64,000 nt of DNA from Actinocrispum wychmicini (lineage in GTDB: Bacteria; Actinomycetota; Actinomycetes; Mycobacteriales; Pseudonocardiaceae). The DNA lies in the NCBI RefSeq assembly GCF_004345645.1, contig NZ_SLWS01000008.1, positions 478,169-542,168 of the forward strand, written 5' to 3'. Shown piece after piece: positions 37,854-47,055 of this stretch. The notes below the pieces were generated by a model. It was not told the origin of the DNA, ran no database searches, and was given only the letters and a program-made list of their open reading frames with translations. The translations under genes were made by a program, and so were the position numbers. Position 1 is the first letter of the stretch, and every line of letters begins with the position of its first letter.

Positions 37854-38857
37854 TTGCTCGGACCTCCCAGCATGCCGCCCTTCCCGCCGCCGCCGTTGTC
37901 CGGTCCCGGCGGCAGGTTCGGGCCGGGCACGGCCAGGGTCTCGTCCCCGGTCAGGCCGGACTTGACCTGGACGACCTTGCCGTCGGTCAGCCCCAGTTCG
38001 ACGTCCTTGGTCTGCCGGGTGCCGGCCGACGCCAGCACGTCGACCTTGCCCTTGCCCTGCGCGCCGGCCACCGCCTCGACCGGCACCACCAGCACGTTCG
38101 CGGCCGTCTCGGTGACGACCTCCACGGTCGCTTCGGCGCCGTTGATCAGCTTCACGTCCGCAGCCGGCGTGCACACCAGCCGCATGCCGGTGGCGGTCGA
38201 CGGCTGCTGGCCGGGTTTCCTGTCCTGGCCGGCCGGCGGCTGGGGCGGTCCAGGTGGCTGCGGCAGGTTCGCGCCTGGTTGCTGCTGTGGTTGCTGGTTC
38301 GGGTCGACGGGCGGATCCGGGATGGTTCCGGCAGGCAACGCGGCGATGGTGCCCAGAGCCGTGCACGGGAACGGCCCCGGTCCGTTCTTGATCTGCGCCT
38401 GCACCGACGACAGCGCGTCGGACAGCTTGTACGCCTGATCGCCGGTGATCTCCGCGACGATGCCGTAGCCAACATGCTTGGCCGACACGATGGGCATGCC
38501 GGCGGTGACGGTCGCCTTGTCGTCCACGAGCCGCCCGGAGAAGATGGCACCGGCCGGCACCTCGATCGACGTCTTGCCGATGGTGGCGACCTTGGTCGGC
38601 TTGGTCGGCGTCTTCTCCGGCGCCTTGACGTCCAGGTATCTGATCTGCCCGGCGACCGGGGCCACGATCCCGAAGACCGGGTCGATGGCGACCTTGCCGG
38701 TCAGGCTGACCCGGTTGGTCAGGTCCTGCCGGGTCGGTTTGGCCGTGGTCATCGTCGTGCCGCGCGGGGCCATCCCCGGATTCGGCTTCTCGGGCGTTGA
38801 CGTACTGCACCCGGCTAAGACGAGCGCGACCGTGAGCAGCACGGGGAGCGTGCGCAC
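37850..38857 (-). CDS. Lipoprotein membrane-fusion/adaptor protein of MacA type
   Basis: The 335-residue protein starts with a lipoprotein signal (LPVLLTVALVLAGC, lipid on the Cys near residue 17) and continues with a periplasmic-adaptor-like fold (VSLTGKVAIDPVFGIVAPVA, PAGAIFSGRLVDDKATV). A Pro/Gln-rich insert occupies about residues 180-225. It ends with beta domains (VLVVPVEAVAGA, KDVELGLTDGKVVQVKSGL) and a Gly-rich tail. GTG 38857 is chosen because GGGGG lies upstream and it opens the signal peptide; a TTG nine bases earlier is possible. It is the first gene of the MacAB-like operon. Confidence 0.85.
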   Translation of the reverse strand: MRTLPVLLTVALVLAGCSTSTPEKPNPGMAPRGTTMTTAKPTRQDLTNRVSLTGKVAIDPVFGIVAPVAGQIRYLDVKAPEKTPTKPTKVATIGKTSIEVPAGAIFSGRLVDDKATVTAGMPIVSAKHVGYGIVAEITGDQAYKLSDALSSVQAQIKNGPGPFPCTALGTIAALPAGTIPDPPVDPNQQPQQQPGANLPQPPGPPQPPAGQDRKPGQQPSTATGMRLVCTPAADVKLINGAEATVEVVTETAANVLVVPVEAVAGAQGKGKVDVLASAGTRQTKDVELGLTDGKVVQVKSGLTGDETLAVPGPNLPPGPDNGGGGKGGMLGGPSK

Positions 38858-38984
38858 CAGATTCAACCCCCAGGTCCGTTTTCGGTGATTCGTTAACCTG
38901 CTTGACGTCTGGCGAAGGATCAAGGTTGCGTCGATACTTGATGGGCTGTCGGGTTCCTGGTCTTCACCGCAGTTAAGGACGCCG

Positions 38985-41042
38985 ATGAACCCCCAGAGCG
39001 AGATGGACCATGTGGTGCGCGCCCGGTCGGTCGGCAACGTTCTTCAGGCCCAGTCGGTCGGCACGGTCAATTTCAGCCTGCCCGACCCGGTCAAGCGGGC
39101 ACCGTCACAGTTGCCGCCCGCGGCCCGGTCGTTCGTGAACAGGCACCGTGAGCTGGCCGCGTTGTCCAAACTGGCCGAGCGGGCCAGGACCGACCACGGA
39201 CCGGCGGTGGCCGTGATCACCGGGCTGGCCGGGGTCGGCAAGACGGCCACCTGTGTGTGGTGGGGACACCAGCACCGGGACGAGTTCGACGGCGGCCAGC
39301 TGTACGCGGACCTCGCCGACTACCGCAGCCGGGGCGCCGTGGACGTGGCCGACGTCCTCGGCGCGTTCCTCCGCGCGCTCGGCGTGCACGACCACTACAT
39401 CCCGATCGGCCTGTCGGAACGGGCCGCGCTCTTCCGAACCCGGACCACCGCGCACCGGATGCTGATCATGCTGGACAACGTGCAGCAGCCGGCGCAGGTC
39501 CGGCCGTTGCTGCCCGGCGCGGGCGCGAGCGTGGTGCTGGTGGCCAGCCGCAGGCAGCTCAGCGGCCTACTCGTGGACGGCGCCTCGCTGGTGAACCTGA
39601 AGCCGCTCGGCCCGTCCGACGGGTCGCTCGTGGTGTCCGGCCTGCTGGGGCGGGAGGGTGTGGACGCCGGGACACTGGCCGAACTGGTCGGCCTCTGCGG
39701 CGGGTTGCCCATCGCGCTGCGGGTCGCGGCGGCTCGGTTGATGTCGCGGAGCCGATGGTCGTTGCCGGAACTGGTTCGCTATCTGACCGACGAACAATGC
39801 CGGCTGCGTCGGCTCGCGCACGGCGATCACGCGGTACAAACCGTTTTCGACGTGGCCTACGAGGATCTGCCGAAGCGGGCGAAGGACGTCTACCACATTG
39901 TCGGGATACTTCCCGGCGTCGATTTCGATCCGGATGTGATCGCGACGGCCATGAATGTCGACCACGACACGGCAAACGACCTGCTTGGCGCATTGTGCGA
40001 GGCGAATCTGATGGAAGAACTGCCGGACGACCGGTATCGGCCGCATGATCTGGTACGCCTGCACGCCCGGCTGCGTGCCGAGAACGCGATTTCCGGCCAG
40101 GAGCGGGAAGTGGTCGCCCGTCGGATCGTCGAGTGGTATCTGCGCCGTGCCGCCGCGGCCGACATCGCGGTGCTCGGCCGCGAACGATGGCGCCTCGCCC
40201 AGCAGGACACGACGGCGGTCTCGGTCTCGGACGAGTTCGACGCGCGCGGAGGCATGGCGTGGCTGGAGACCGAGCGGGCCAACCTGCTCGGCGCGGTCCG
40301 GCTGGCCGCCGAGTACGGCTGGCACGACCGCGTGTGGCAGTTCGGCGAGGCGCTGTGGGCCCTCTACTACAGCGGCAAACACCACCAGGACTGGGTGGAG
40401 ACCGCCGAACTGGGCGCGCGGGCCGCCCGAGCGGCCGACAACCCTGTCGCCGAGGCGCGAGCGTACGTCTACCTCGCCCGCGCGCGGATCGAGCTCGGCG
40501 AGTTCGACCTGGCGACCGCGGCTTTGGAAGCGGCGCAGGAGGCGGCAGCCAAGTCCGGTGACCGGCGAGCCGTCGCGACTGTCATCGAATCGTTCGGTGT
40601 CCTGCACCGGCAACAAGGCAGGCTCGCCGACGCGATCGACGACTTCCAGCGGTCCCGTCAGCTCAACAAAGCCGTCGGTGCCCAGCGTGGCGTGGCGATG
40701 CAGTCGTACCACGTGGCCGACACGCTCGTCCGCAGCGGCCAACCGCAGCAGGCCCTGGCGGAACTGGCTGAGGCCGCCAGCGTCTTCCGTCAGATCGGCG
40801 ACGATCTCGCCGAGGCACGGCTGCACATCGTGCGGGGCAGGGCTCTACATGCGTTGGGCCGCAACGACGAGGCCGCTGACTCGCTGCGCACTGCCGTCGC
40901 GACAACTCGGGAGCGCAGCCAGCCGATCAAGGAGGTGCAGGCGCTCGAAGCCCTGCTCGAAGTGCTGCCGCCGGACGCCGACGACCACGACTCGGTCACG
41001 TCACGCCTGCGGCAGTTGCACAGCCAGACCGGCCGGCCGTGA
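38985..41042 (+). CDS. NB-ARC ATPase with TPR repeats (STAND protein)
   Basis: The protein has 685 residues. Residues 10-30 (RARSVGNVLQAQSVGTVNF) form a short Val/Gln/Gly repeat. NB-ARC follows: P-loop GLAGVGKT (80-87), Walker B MLIMLDN (158-164), and GLPIAL near 238. A winged-helix/ARC2 part extends to about 390, and TPR-like helical repeats run from about 460 to 685. There is no SARP DNA-binding domain, so it is not an AfsR-type activator. STAND proteins act as ligand-triggered switches. The N-terminal repeat resembles amyloid-like signalling motifs found on bacterial NLR-like proteins. ATG 38985 is preceded by AAGGA. It is divergent from the MacAB-like operon. Confidence 0.85.
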   Translation: MNPQSEMDHVVRARSVGNVLQAQSVGTVNFSLPDPVKRAPSQLPPAARSFVNRHRELAALSKLAERARTDHGPAVAVITGLAGVGKTATCVWWGHQHRDEFDGGQLYADLADYRSRGAVDVADVLGAFLRALGVHDHYIPIGLSERAALFRTRTTAHRMLIMLDNVQQPAQVRPLLPGAGASVVLVASRRQLSGLLVDGASLVNLKPLGPSDGSLVVSGLLGREGVDAGTLAELVGLCGGLPIALRVAAARLMSRSRWSLPELVRYLTDEQCRLRRLAHGDHAVQTVFDVAYEDLPKRAKDVYHIVGILPGVDFDPDVIATAMNVDHDTANDLLGALCEANLMEELPDDRYRPHDLVRLHARLRAENAISGQEREVVARRIVEWYLRRAAAADIAVLGRERWRLAQQDTTAVSVSDEFDARGGMAWLETERANLLGAVRLAAEYGWHDRVWQFGEALWALYYSGKHHQDWVETAELGARAARAADNPVAEARAYVYLARARIELGEFDLATAALEAAQEAAAKSGDRRAVATVIESFGVLHRQQGRLADAIDDFQRSRQLNKAVGAQRGVAMQSYHVADTLVRSGQPQQALAELAEAASVFRQIGDDLAEARLHIVRGRALHALGRNDEAADSLRTAVATTRERSQPIKEVQALEALLEVLPPDADDHDSVTSRLRQLHSQTGRP

Positions 41043-42719
41043 TCAGCCGACGGTTTTCCGTAGGCGCAACATCTGGTGCAGGCATCCCATGGACACCGTC
41101 AGCCCGCCGGGCAGCCGCTGGCCGGTGACGACCCAGCCGTAGACCGCCGCCGCGGCCGCGAACGTGTCGACGCCGGACATCTTGAAGTACGTGTCGTGCA
41201 GCCAGATGACACAGCCGGTGTTCGTCGCCGATGCCACGACCTTCGCGCCCCCGTACGTCCTGGCCATGTTCCGCGTCCACGCGTACGCGTCGCCGTCCGA
41301 CAACGGTTCCAGGTTGACGTAGACGTCCGCGTTCTCACACGCCGGCCGATGGACCTCCCGCGCCTCCACCACCCGGAACCAGTCGGTCGTGTCGCTCGGT
41401 GAACGGTGCCGCTCGGCCAGCATTCCGGGCAACCGAGCCAGGAACACCCGCTTGTTCCGCACGTCGACGAAGGCACTGGTGAGGAACGAAGTCGTGGTCC
41501 CGCGCGGGTACGGCTGCGGCGGGTCGACCGGCCACATCCACGGCGTGGGCTCAGGCGGGTCAAGGTCGAGCAGGTCGTAGATGATGTCGTGGATGATCTC
41601 CAACGACCGGGTCCGGGCCGCGACCCCCGCCCGCGTCACGCGTTCGGCCATCATCGGCCGATGGTCCCTGATCAGCGCGGCCACCTGATCGTGCAGCCCA
41701 CCCCAGCGGTCCAGCCGAACCGTGCTGTGGCAGAACATCGCCAACGCCGAGTCCGGATCGAGCTCGGCGAGCCCGTCCACCACCTGCGCGGCCGGCCGCC
41801 GGAGCACCGCTCCGTAAAACGTCGTACTGCCATGATCGCCGAGGACCAGATCCGCCGCGATCAGCGCGGCCCGCCACCCCTTGTCCGGCGGGATCAGCAG
41901 CAGACCGCCCGCGCGTGCCTCACGGAAGATCTCCTTGACGTTGTACGTGATGTGGCCGGTCCAGATGTTCGGGTGGAGCACCAGCGCGACCTGGAACTCG
42001 TCCACCGGAAGCTGGGCCACCAGCCGCTGCACGAAGTCCTCGGTCTGGCCCATCAGGGAATGCTGTCCCCAGGTCGACGACACCACGACCAGCTGACGGT
42101 CGTCGCCGACACCTAAAGCGCGCCGGTAGTCCCGGCGGTTCACCACACTCGCCGCCATCCGGTCATAGGTGGGGTCGCCGATGACCTGGGCCCGATCGGC
42201 CGCGGCCGGACACCAACTCTTGATCTGGTCGATCTGATCCCGATGGGACACGCCAATGACCGTCGGGATCACCACACCGCGGTAGGTGAGCTCCCGTTCC
42301 GACGCGCCCGACGGAGCTTCCGGATGGCCGGTCTTCTCGACCACCTTCCGGCCGTGCCCGACTCCGTGCGGGACAACGAACACCTGACCGTTCAGCAGCC
42401 CCAGATGGCTGTTCGCGTGGGCGGCCAGGATCAACGGGTACTCGGTCCTCTCGTCGACGACCCGCTCCCACGGCGTGATCTCGACCCCCAACGACTCCAG
42501 GTACCGCTCGATGCCCGCGGAGAAGCTGGACCCTCTGTCCACTGTGTACTCGACCCGGACCGCCCGGTCACCGGCGAACAAGGGGAGCAGGTCGGTCAGC
42601 CGGTCCCAGGACGTGAGATTGCGGACCACGACGAGAGCCCTGCGGGAGGCTGACCAAGTCTCCCGGGGCGGACTCTGATCACTGTGCCAAGCGTTCACGG
42701 CGGCCTGACCCTTGGGCAT
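41043..42719 (-). CDS. TagB/CDP-glycerol transferase-like protein, function uncertain
   Basis: The 558-residue protein has a GT-B-like fold in its first 380 residues: LVVVRNLTSWDRLTDLLPLF, GVGHGRK, IGDPTYDRM, VVSSTWGQHS, LHPNIW, and a donor-site segment DLVLGDHGSTTFYGAVL like that of CDP-glycerol glycerophosphotransferases. The C-terminal 170 residues (FVDVRNKRVFLARLPGML and beyond) match nothing I know. There is no membrane helix. ATG 42717-42719 is used. It is divergent from the XRE regulator, and such pairs recur in actinomycetes. Teichoic-acid-type or other glycosyl transfer is inference only. Confidence 0.7.
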   Translation of the reverse strand: MPKGQAAVNAWHSDQSPPRETWSASRRALVVVRNLTSWDRLTDLLPLFAGDRAVRVEYTVDRGSSFSAGIERYLESLGVEITPWERVVDERTEYPLILAAHANSHLGLLNGQVFVVPHGVGHGRKVVEKTGHPEAPSGASERELTYRGVVIPTVIGVSHRDQIDQIKSWCPAAADRAQVIGDPTYDRMAASVVNRRDYRRALGVGDDRQLVVVSSTWGQHSLMGQTEDFVQRLVAQLPVDEFQVALVLHPNIWTGHITYNVKEIFREARAGGLLLIPPDKGWRAALIAADLVLGDHGSTTFYGAVLRRPAAQVVDGLAELDPDSALAMFCHSTVRLDRWGGLHDQVAALIRDHRPMMAERVTRAGVAARTRSLEIIHDIIYDLLDLDPPEPTPWMWPVDPPQPYPRGTTTSFLTSAFVDVRNKRVFLARLPGMLAERHRSPSDTTDWFRVVEAREVHRPACENADVYVNLEPLSDGDAYAWTRNMARTYGGAKVVASATNTGCVIWLHDTYFKMSGVDTFAAAAAVYGWVVTGQRLPGGLTVSMGCLHQMLRLRKTVG

Positions 42720-42800
42720 GACAGTATGGTCACGCTGTGTAGTGGGGGGTAGCTGAACGAGGTGGGTGTCGCTCTTGTTAGGTTGATGCTAGCTCGCGCT

Positions 42801-42844
42801 ATGCGATGACAGAAGATGTATTGTCGTGAAATGCGATGTCGCAT
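42801..42844. promoter_or_regulatory. Operator-like inverted repeat upstream of the XRE regulator
   Basis: ATGCGA-TG-TCGCAT (42831-42844) is a perfect 6-bp inverted repeat. The half-site ATGCGATG also occurs at 42801-42808, 30 bp upstream. The region is AT-richer than its surroundings and lies 53 bp before the GTG of the XRE gene. Autoregulation by that protein is the natural inference. Confidence 0.5.
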
Positions 42845-42896
42845 CAGGTCGCAGAATGCGGTGCTTCAAGTCGACAGGTGGCAGGAGAGAAGAACT

Positions 42897-43751
42897 GTGA
42901 CAACGCGTGGTGGAAGTCCGGTCGCCAAGCTGCGATGGCTGCGATCTGAACTTCGCCGGGCTCGGGAGCGGGCGGGGCGCACCCAGAAGGATGTCGCGGC
43001 CGAGTTCGGCTGGCATCCGTCCAAGGTCATCAGGATCGAACAGGGCTCGGTCACCCTGGACGTGGCCGACCTGTCCGTGATGTTGCGGTACTACGGTGTC
43101 ACCGACCAGGACAAGATCAGCGAGTTCACCGAGGCCGCGCGGTCGGCCAAGGAGCACGTGTGGTGGGACGACTACCGCAGGGACTTCTCTCCTGAACTGA
43201 TCACATTTGTGAGTTACGAGGCGTCGGCCGTCCGGAACCGGCAGTTCCAGCTGACGATGATCCCGGGAATCCTGCAGACCGAGCAGTACGCCCGCGCCAT
43301 CATGCGGTTGTATGACGACGACGACCGGATCATTGACCGCGGGGTCGCTCTGCGGCTTGACCGGCAGCGGATTCTTGAGGCGCCGGATCCGCCGCAGATG
43401 TTCTTCGTTTTGGACGAGGCCGCGATACGACGTCCGGTGGGCGGCCGGGATGTCATGGCCGGACAGTTGCGCAAGCTCAAGGAGTTGGCCGACCGGCCGA
43501 ACGTCAGCATCCAGGTGGTGCCGCTGGCCGCGGGCGAGTACGTCGGGATGAAGGGCTCGTTCACGATCTTCGAGTTCGCCGGTGCGGACCAGGATTTCGT
43601 CGTTTTTCCCGAGCAGACCCTGGGCATTGTCACGGCCAAGACGCCCGAGGAGATCAGTCAGTACGTCGCGACGTTCTTCGAGTTGGAGGACGTGGCACGG
43701 CCGGCCGCGGATTTTGGCCAGATCGTGGACACCGTACTGGCCGAATCATGA
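42897..43751 (+). CDS. XRE-family regulator with DUF5753 (Scr1 type)
   Basis: The 284-residue protein has an N-terminal Cro/CI-type helix-turn-helix (about 10-65; LRRARERAGRTQKDVAAEFG, WHPSKVIRIEQG). The C-terminal DUF5753 domain shows WWDDYRRDF, YEASAVRNRQFQLTMIPGIL, QTEQYARA, FVLDEAAIRRPVGG and VVPLAAGEYVGMKGSF. This architecture typifies actinomycete developmental or antibiotic regulators paired with a DUF397 gene. GTG 42897 is chosen because AGGAG lies nine bases upstream and the protein starts just before the HTH. Confidence 0.92.
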   Translation: MTTRGGSPVAKLRWLRSELRRARERAGRTQKDVAAEFGWHPSKVIRIEQGSVTLDVADLSVMLRYYGVTDQDKISEFTEAARSAKEHVWWDDYRRDFSPELITFVSYEASAVRNRQFQLTMIPGILQTEQYARAIMRLYDDDDRIIDRGVALRLDRQRILEAPDPPQMFFVLDEAAIRRPVGGRDVMAGQLRKLKELADRPNVSIQVVPLAAGEYVGMKGSFTIFEFAGADQDFVVFPEQTLGIVTAKTPEEISQYVATFFELEDVARPAADFGQIVDTVLAES

Positions 43752-43983
43752 CCACGCAGTGTTTTCGCGTGGAGAAGGAGTGGGGAACACACACCTGAAT
43801 CGCGACTCGGCTTGTTGCCCGACACGGTTGCTCTGTCTGGCTTGAGTCGTTCGGATCCCCTCCTCCCAACGCTCTTCCTGATCCCTCGCTCGGGCGTAGA
43901 ACCGTCGTACCGTGTTTTCGTATTCTTGAGGTGATCGGTTGGTCGGGCGCGCCGTTGGCTTTCTCAACGCGAGGGGAGATCGC

Positions 43984-44211
43984 ATGAGAGATCTCGGGAG
44001 CGGATCGGACACAGGTCGACTGTCGCGTGCAGGGGTATGGCACAAGAGCGTGTGCAGCGGTAGTGCGGGTTCCAACTGTGTTGAGGTCAAGCACGGCCAA
44101 GAATCCGTACTTGTACGTGATTCCAAAGGGGACAGTGCAGTGTGGTTGAGGTTCTCGCGGGTCGCCTGGTTCGACTTCCGGTGGGCCGTTCGGCGTAACG
44201 GTGATCGGTGA
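43984..44211 (+). CDS. DUF397 small protein
   Basis: The 75-residue protein matches DUF397: WHKSVCSGSAGSNCVEV, VLVRDSKGDSAVWLRFSRVAW. DUF397 proteins occur next to Scr1/DUF5753 XRE regulators, as here, and can act as their antagonists. ATG 43984 is preceded by GAGGGGAG. The 232-bp gap from the XRE gene suggests a separate promoter, but none is obvious. Confidence 0.88.
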   Translation: MRDLGSGSDTGRLSRAGVWHKSVCSGSAGSNCVEVKHGQESVLVRDSKGDSAVWLRFSRVAWFDFRWAVRRNGDR

Positions 44212-44229
44212 CATAGCGATCTTGTCCGG

Positions 44230-45201
44230 GTGCGATCGCCGCTGACGTTGTATGGTGTGCTCGTGCGTGGAGGTGGGGGCCAACTGAGCGAGCAGGCCGG
44301 CACGGACATCAGTTCTCAGGTCGAGCGGTTACCGGCTGCCATCCCGCAGCCGGAGCACTCCGAGTACCGGGTTCAGGCGCGTCGCTGGTTGGCGGCGGCC
44401 GGGCCGGATTCCGCGTTGCCCCAGCGGATGGTGGTGACCCGGGGGTACGTCAGGTTGCTGGCCGCCGGGGTGTGGGGCGCGGACGAGAGTTGGCGCGCCG
44501 ACGTCCGGGAGCTGGTTGTCGGGCTTCGGCCGACGGAGGAGCAGGACGCGTCCGGCGAGCAGTTGGCGTTGGTCGCGATCGGGATGGCGTTGCTGCTGCA
44601 GGAGGCGAACCTGCACGGTGGCGCGGGGCCGGACCAGATCGCCAGGTCAGCCTGGGAGCTCGTGCAGGAGTGGGTGGCGTACGCCGAGGAGTCGGACATC
44701 ACCGCCGAGCTGGTGACGTCCACCCAGCTGCACGCGCGGGTGGCCACCGGGTCCGAGGTGCAGGCCGTGGTGGAGCTGGCGATGGCCGCCGCGGACGACC
44801 CGAGGGCGGAGATCATCGCCGCGTTGGAGACTGAGGGGTATCACGCCGAGTACATGGAAGGCGTGTGGGTGATCGACGGTGACTTCCGCACCCCGTTGCG
44901 GGCCGCCGCCCGAGCCGCCACGTTGATCGCCAGCCCGTGCGTGGTCCTGGCACGCAACACCAAGAAGTCCACTGTCCTGCTGTGGCGGGACACCGTGCTG
45001 GCGATGGCCGAGTCGACGGTCCCGCGCTGGCGGATCTACCGGATCGTGCCGCCGACCACCCCGCAGTCCAAGTTCGGCGGCGGTGATGGCCTGCCCACCA
45101 CGCGGGACATCCACCCGCTGGCACCCGCGCCCGAACAGGTCCGTACCCTCGCCGAGCAGGCCGGGGTGACACTGCCGATGTTGTTGGCCGCCTTGCGTTA
45201 G
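44230..45201 (+). CDS. Protein of unknown function (323 aa)
   Basis: No family recognised. The protein is soluble, Ala- and Glu-rich, and mostly helical for the first 200 residues, followed by a mixed region with GVWVIDGDFRTPLRAA, KSTVLLWRDTVLAMAE and a basic, Pro-rich end. There is no signal peptide or membrane helix. GTG 44230 gives the longest product; GTG 44263 is equally plausible. It starts 18 bp after the DUF397 gene on the same strand, so it could be the third gene of an XRE-DUF397 locus. Its 3' end overlaps the convergent PfkB kinase gene by 4 bp. Confidence 0.7.
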   Translation: MRSPLTLYGVLVRGGGGQLSEQAGTDISSQVERLPAAIPQPEHSEYRVQARRWLAAAGPDSALPQRMVVTRGYVRLLAAGVWGADESWRADVRELVVGLRPTEEQDASGEQLALVAIGMALLLQEANLHGGAGPDQIARSAWELVQEWVAYAEESDITAELVTSTQLHARVATGSEVQAVVELAMAAADDPRAEIIAALETEGYHAEYMEGVWVIDGDFRTPLRAAARAATLIASPCVVLARNTKKSTVLLWRDTVLAMAESTVPRWRIYRIVPPTTPQSKFGGGDGLPTTRDIHPLAPAPEQVRTLAEQAGVTLPMLLAALR

Positions 45202-46043
45202 TGAACCAGCTTGTCGATCTCGGCTCGCGTCGGCGCTGTCGCCGGCCCGTGCCGGGTCACTGACAGCGCGGCGGCCGCGTTGGCCCGCTGGGCGGCATAC
45301 AGAATATTGTTGCCGCGCAACAGTTCCGCGGCGAGAACACCGCAGTGGATGTCGCCGGCGCCGTTCGTGTCTACAGCATACACATCGAAGCCTGGCACCT
45401 GGGTTGTCTGGCTATTGTAGACGATCGTGCAGCCGCGAGGGCCGTCTCTCCGGACCCGGATGGGAACGTCCACATCGGACAAAGCAGCGGCCTCGGCCGC
45501 GTTGCTGCTCAAGATGTCCACGTATGGCAGGACAGCGCGCCAGGTCTCCGCCGGGATCGAGGCGGCCAACGGGCTGGGATCGAGCATGACGGTCGCGGAG
45601 ATCGAGGGAAGCCACGCCAGGAGCGCGTCACGGTTGATTGTATGCGTTAGACTGTAGCCGGTAATGTATACAATGTCGCCGTCGACATCGACCGGCCGGA
45701 CGCGGCCCTCCGCGCCCGGACTGGTGATGAACGTCCGCTCGCCGGTCTGGTCGACGATGACGAAACACACCCCGATGGCGTTGTCGTCCGGCGGCAGCGC
45801 GAGGATGATTCCCTCCTCCGCCAACGCTTTCCGCGCCAGATCGTCGAACTGGCCGGAGCCGTGGCTGCCCGCGTACACCACATCCGCGCCGGACCGGGCC
45901 GCCGCGGCCATCACGTTGAAGCCGCCACCCACATGCTGCTCGAACGACGACGCGAGCACGTCCCCGCCGAGCGGCGGCAGCGCGTCCACCCGCATCACCA
46001 GGTCGGCCACGATCTGTCCAGTGTGGACGAAGCGGCCGGTCAT
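45198..46043 (-). CDS. PfkB/ribokinase-family sugar kinase
   Basis: The 281-residue kinase has the family's N-terminal GG motif (HVGGGFNVMAAAARSGA) and the C-terminal signature VDTNGAGDIHCGVLAAEL with catalytic Asp in GAGD. The ATG overlaps the stop of the upstream ADP-ribosylglycohydrolase gene (ATGA), so they are translated as a pair and may act in sequence on ribose or a nucleoside. Several AT-rich codon clusters (45297, 45370, 45410, 45640-45672) stand out against the GC-rich background; the last includes ATGTATACAAT. Confidence 0.9.
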   Translation of the reverse strand: MTGRFVHTGQIVADLVMRVDALPPLGGDVLASSFEQHVGGGFNVMAAAARSGADVVYAGSHGSGQFDDLARKALAEEGIILALPPDDNAIGVCFVIVDQTGERTFITSPGAEGRVRPVDVDGDIVYITGYSLTHTINRDALLAWLPSISATVMLDPSPLAASIPAETWRAVLPYVDILSSNAAEAAALSDVDVPIRVRRDGPRGCTIVYNSQTTQVPGFDVYAVDTNGAGDIHCGVLAAELLRGNNILYAAQRANAAAALSVTRHGPATAPTRAEIDKLVH

Positions 46044-47023
46044 CGCAGCCTGAGCAGGTCGTCCACCAAGGGTTCGAGATTCAGGTCGTTCACCCGGCGG
46101 ACCGTGTCGAGCAGGTCCGCGGGGAAACCCGTCAGACCGTGCTGGGCCCCGAGGATCGCGCCGCACATGGCGGCCACGGTATCGGTGTCCCCGCCCACCT
46201 CGGCGGCGAGGGTCAGCACCGCCATCGGGTCGTCGCCGAGGGCCTCCACCAACGCGATCGCCGCGACCACGGACTCCTGTGCGGCCACCGAAGTCCCGAT
46301 CACCGAGGCGACCGCGTCGGCGACGGACGCACGGTCCATGCCGCGCACCCACTGCCGGGCCCAGCGGATCCGGGGTGAGATCTCGCCGCCCGGCACCCAG
46401 TGGCCATGTCGGGCGCCGCGTTCCGCTGCGCGTTCGGCTTCGTCCAACGCGTCCGCCAGGCCGCCGCCGTCGACGCCGGCCGAGACCGCCGCCGCGATCG
46501 CGGAGGCGGCCGCGATCCCCAGACTGGTGTTGTGCGTGACCTGGCTGGCTTCGACCACGGCGTCGACCAGGTCGTCGCCGGGCCGGACCGCGATCCCGAT
46601 CGGTGTCACGCGCATGGCTGCGCCGTTCGTGTCGCCGCCGCTGCCCGCCGCGTCCGGCCGGGCGCCGCCCGCGAGCAGGTCCAGCGCCCGCCGCGTGGAC
46701 GGGCCGAGCAGGTCGAGCGACCCGCGGCGGACCATGTCGGCCTCCCAACGCCGCAGCGCGTCCGCGAACTTCAGCGGGTCGATGTGCCCGGCGCCTTCGA
46801 CGAACAGCCGGCCGACCAGGACCGCCTGCTCGGTGTCGTCGGTGACGGACCCGGCGGCCATGCCGGGCGCCACCGGCTGCTCGCTGTTGGCCGCCAACAA
46901 GGTCCGGACCCGGCCGTACTGTCGCGCGATCTCGTTGCGGGACATCGCCTGGGTGGGCATTCCCATGGCGTCGCCGAGCGCGAGGCCGTAGAACGCCCCC
47001 AACGCCCGCACCTGTTCAGGCAT
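46040..47023 (-). CDS. ADP-ribosylglycohydrolase family protein
   Basis: The 327-residue protein is a DraG/ARH-type hydrolase. LGAFYGLALGDAMGMPTQ at the N-terminus, SVTDDTEQAVL and GGDTDTVAAMCGAILGA supply the acidic residues that bind two metal ions. Family members remove ADP-ribose from proteins or hydrolyse related N-glycosides. Translational coupling to a PfkB kinase suggests that the released sugar or nucleoside is phosphorylated next. ATG 47021-47023 is the first start with a family-like beginning. Confidence 0.9.
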   Translation of the reverse strand: MPEQVRALGAFYGLALGDAMGMPTQAMSRNEIARQYGRVRTLLAANSEQPVAPGMAAGSVTDDTEQAVLVGRLFVEGAGHIDPLKFADALRRWEADMVRRGSLDLLGPSTRRALDLLAGGARPDAAGSGGDTNGAAMRVTPIGIAVRPGDDLVDAVVEASQVTHNTSLGIAAASAIAAAVSAGVDGGGLADALDEAERAAERGARHGHWVPGGEISPRIRWARQWVRGMDRASVADAVASVIGTSVAAQESVVAAIALVEALGDDPMAVLTLAAEVGGDTDTVAAMCGAILGAQHGLTGFPADLLDTVRRVNDLNLEPLVDDLLRLR

Positions 47024-47055
47024 GTTTGAAGATCTACTCTTCGTGGCCGGCCAGG

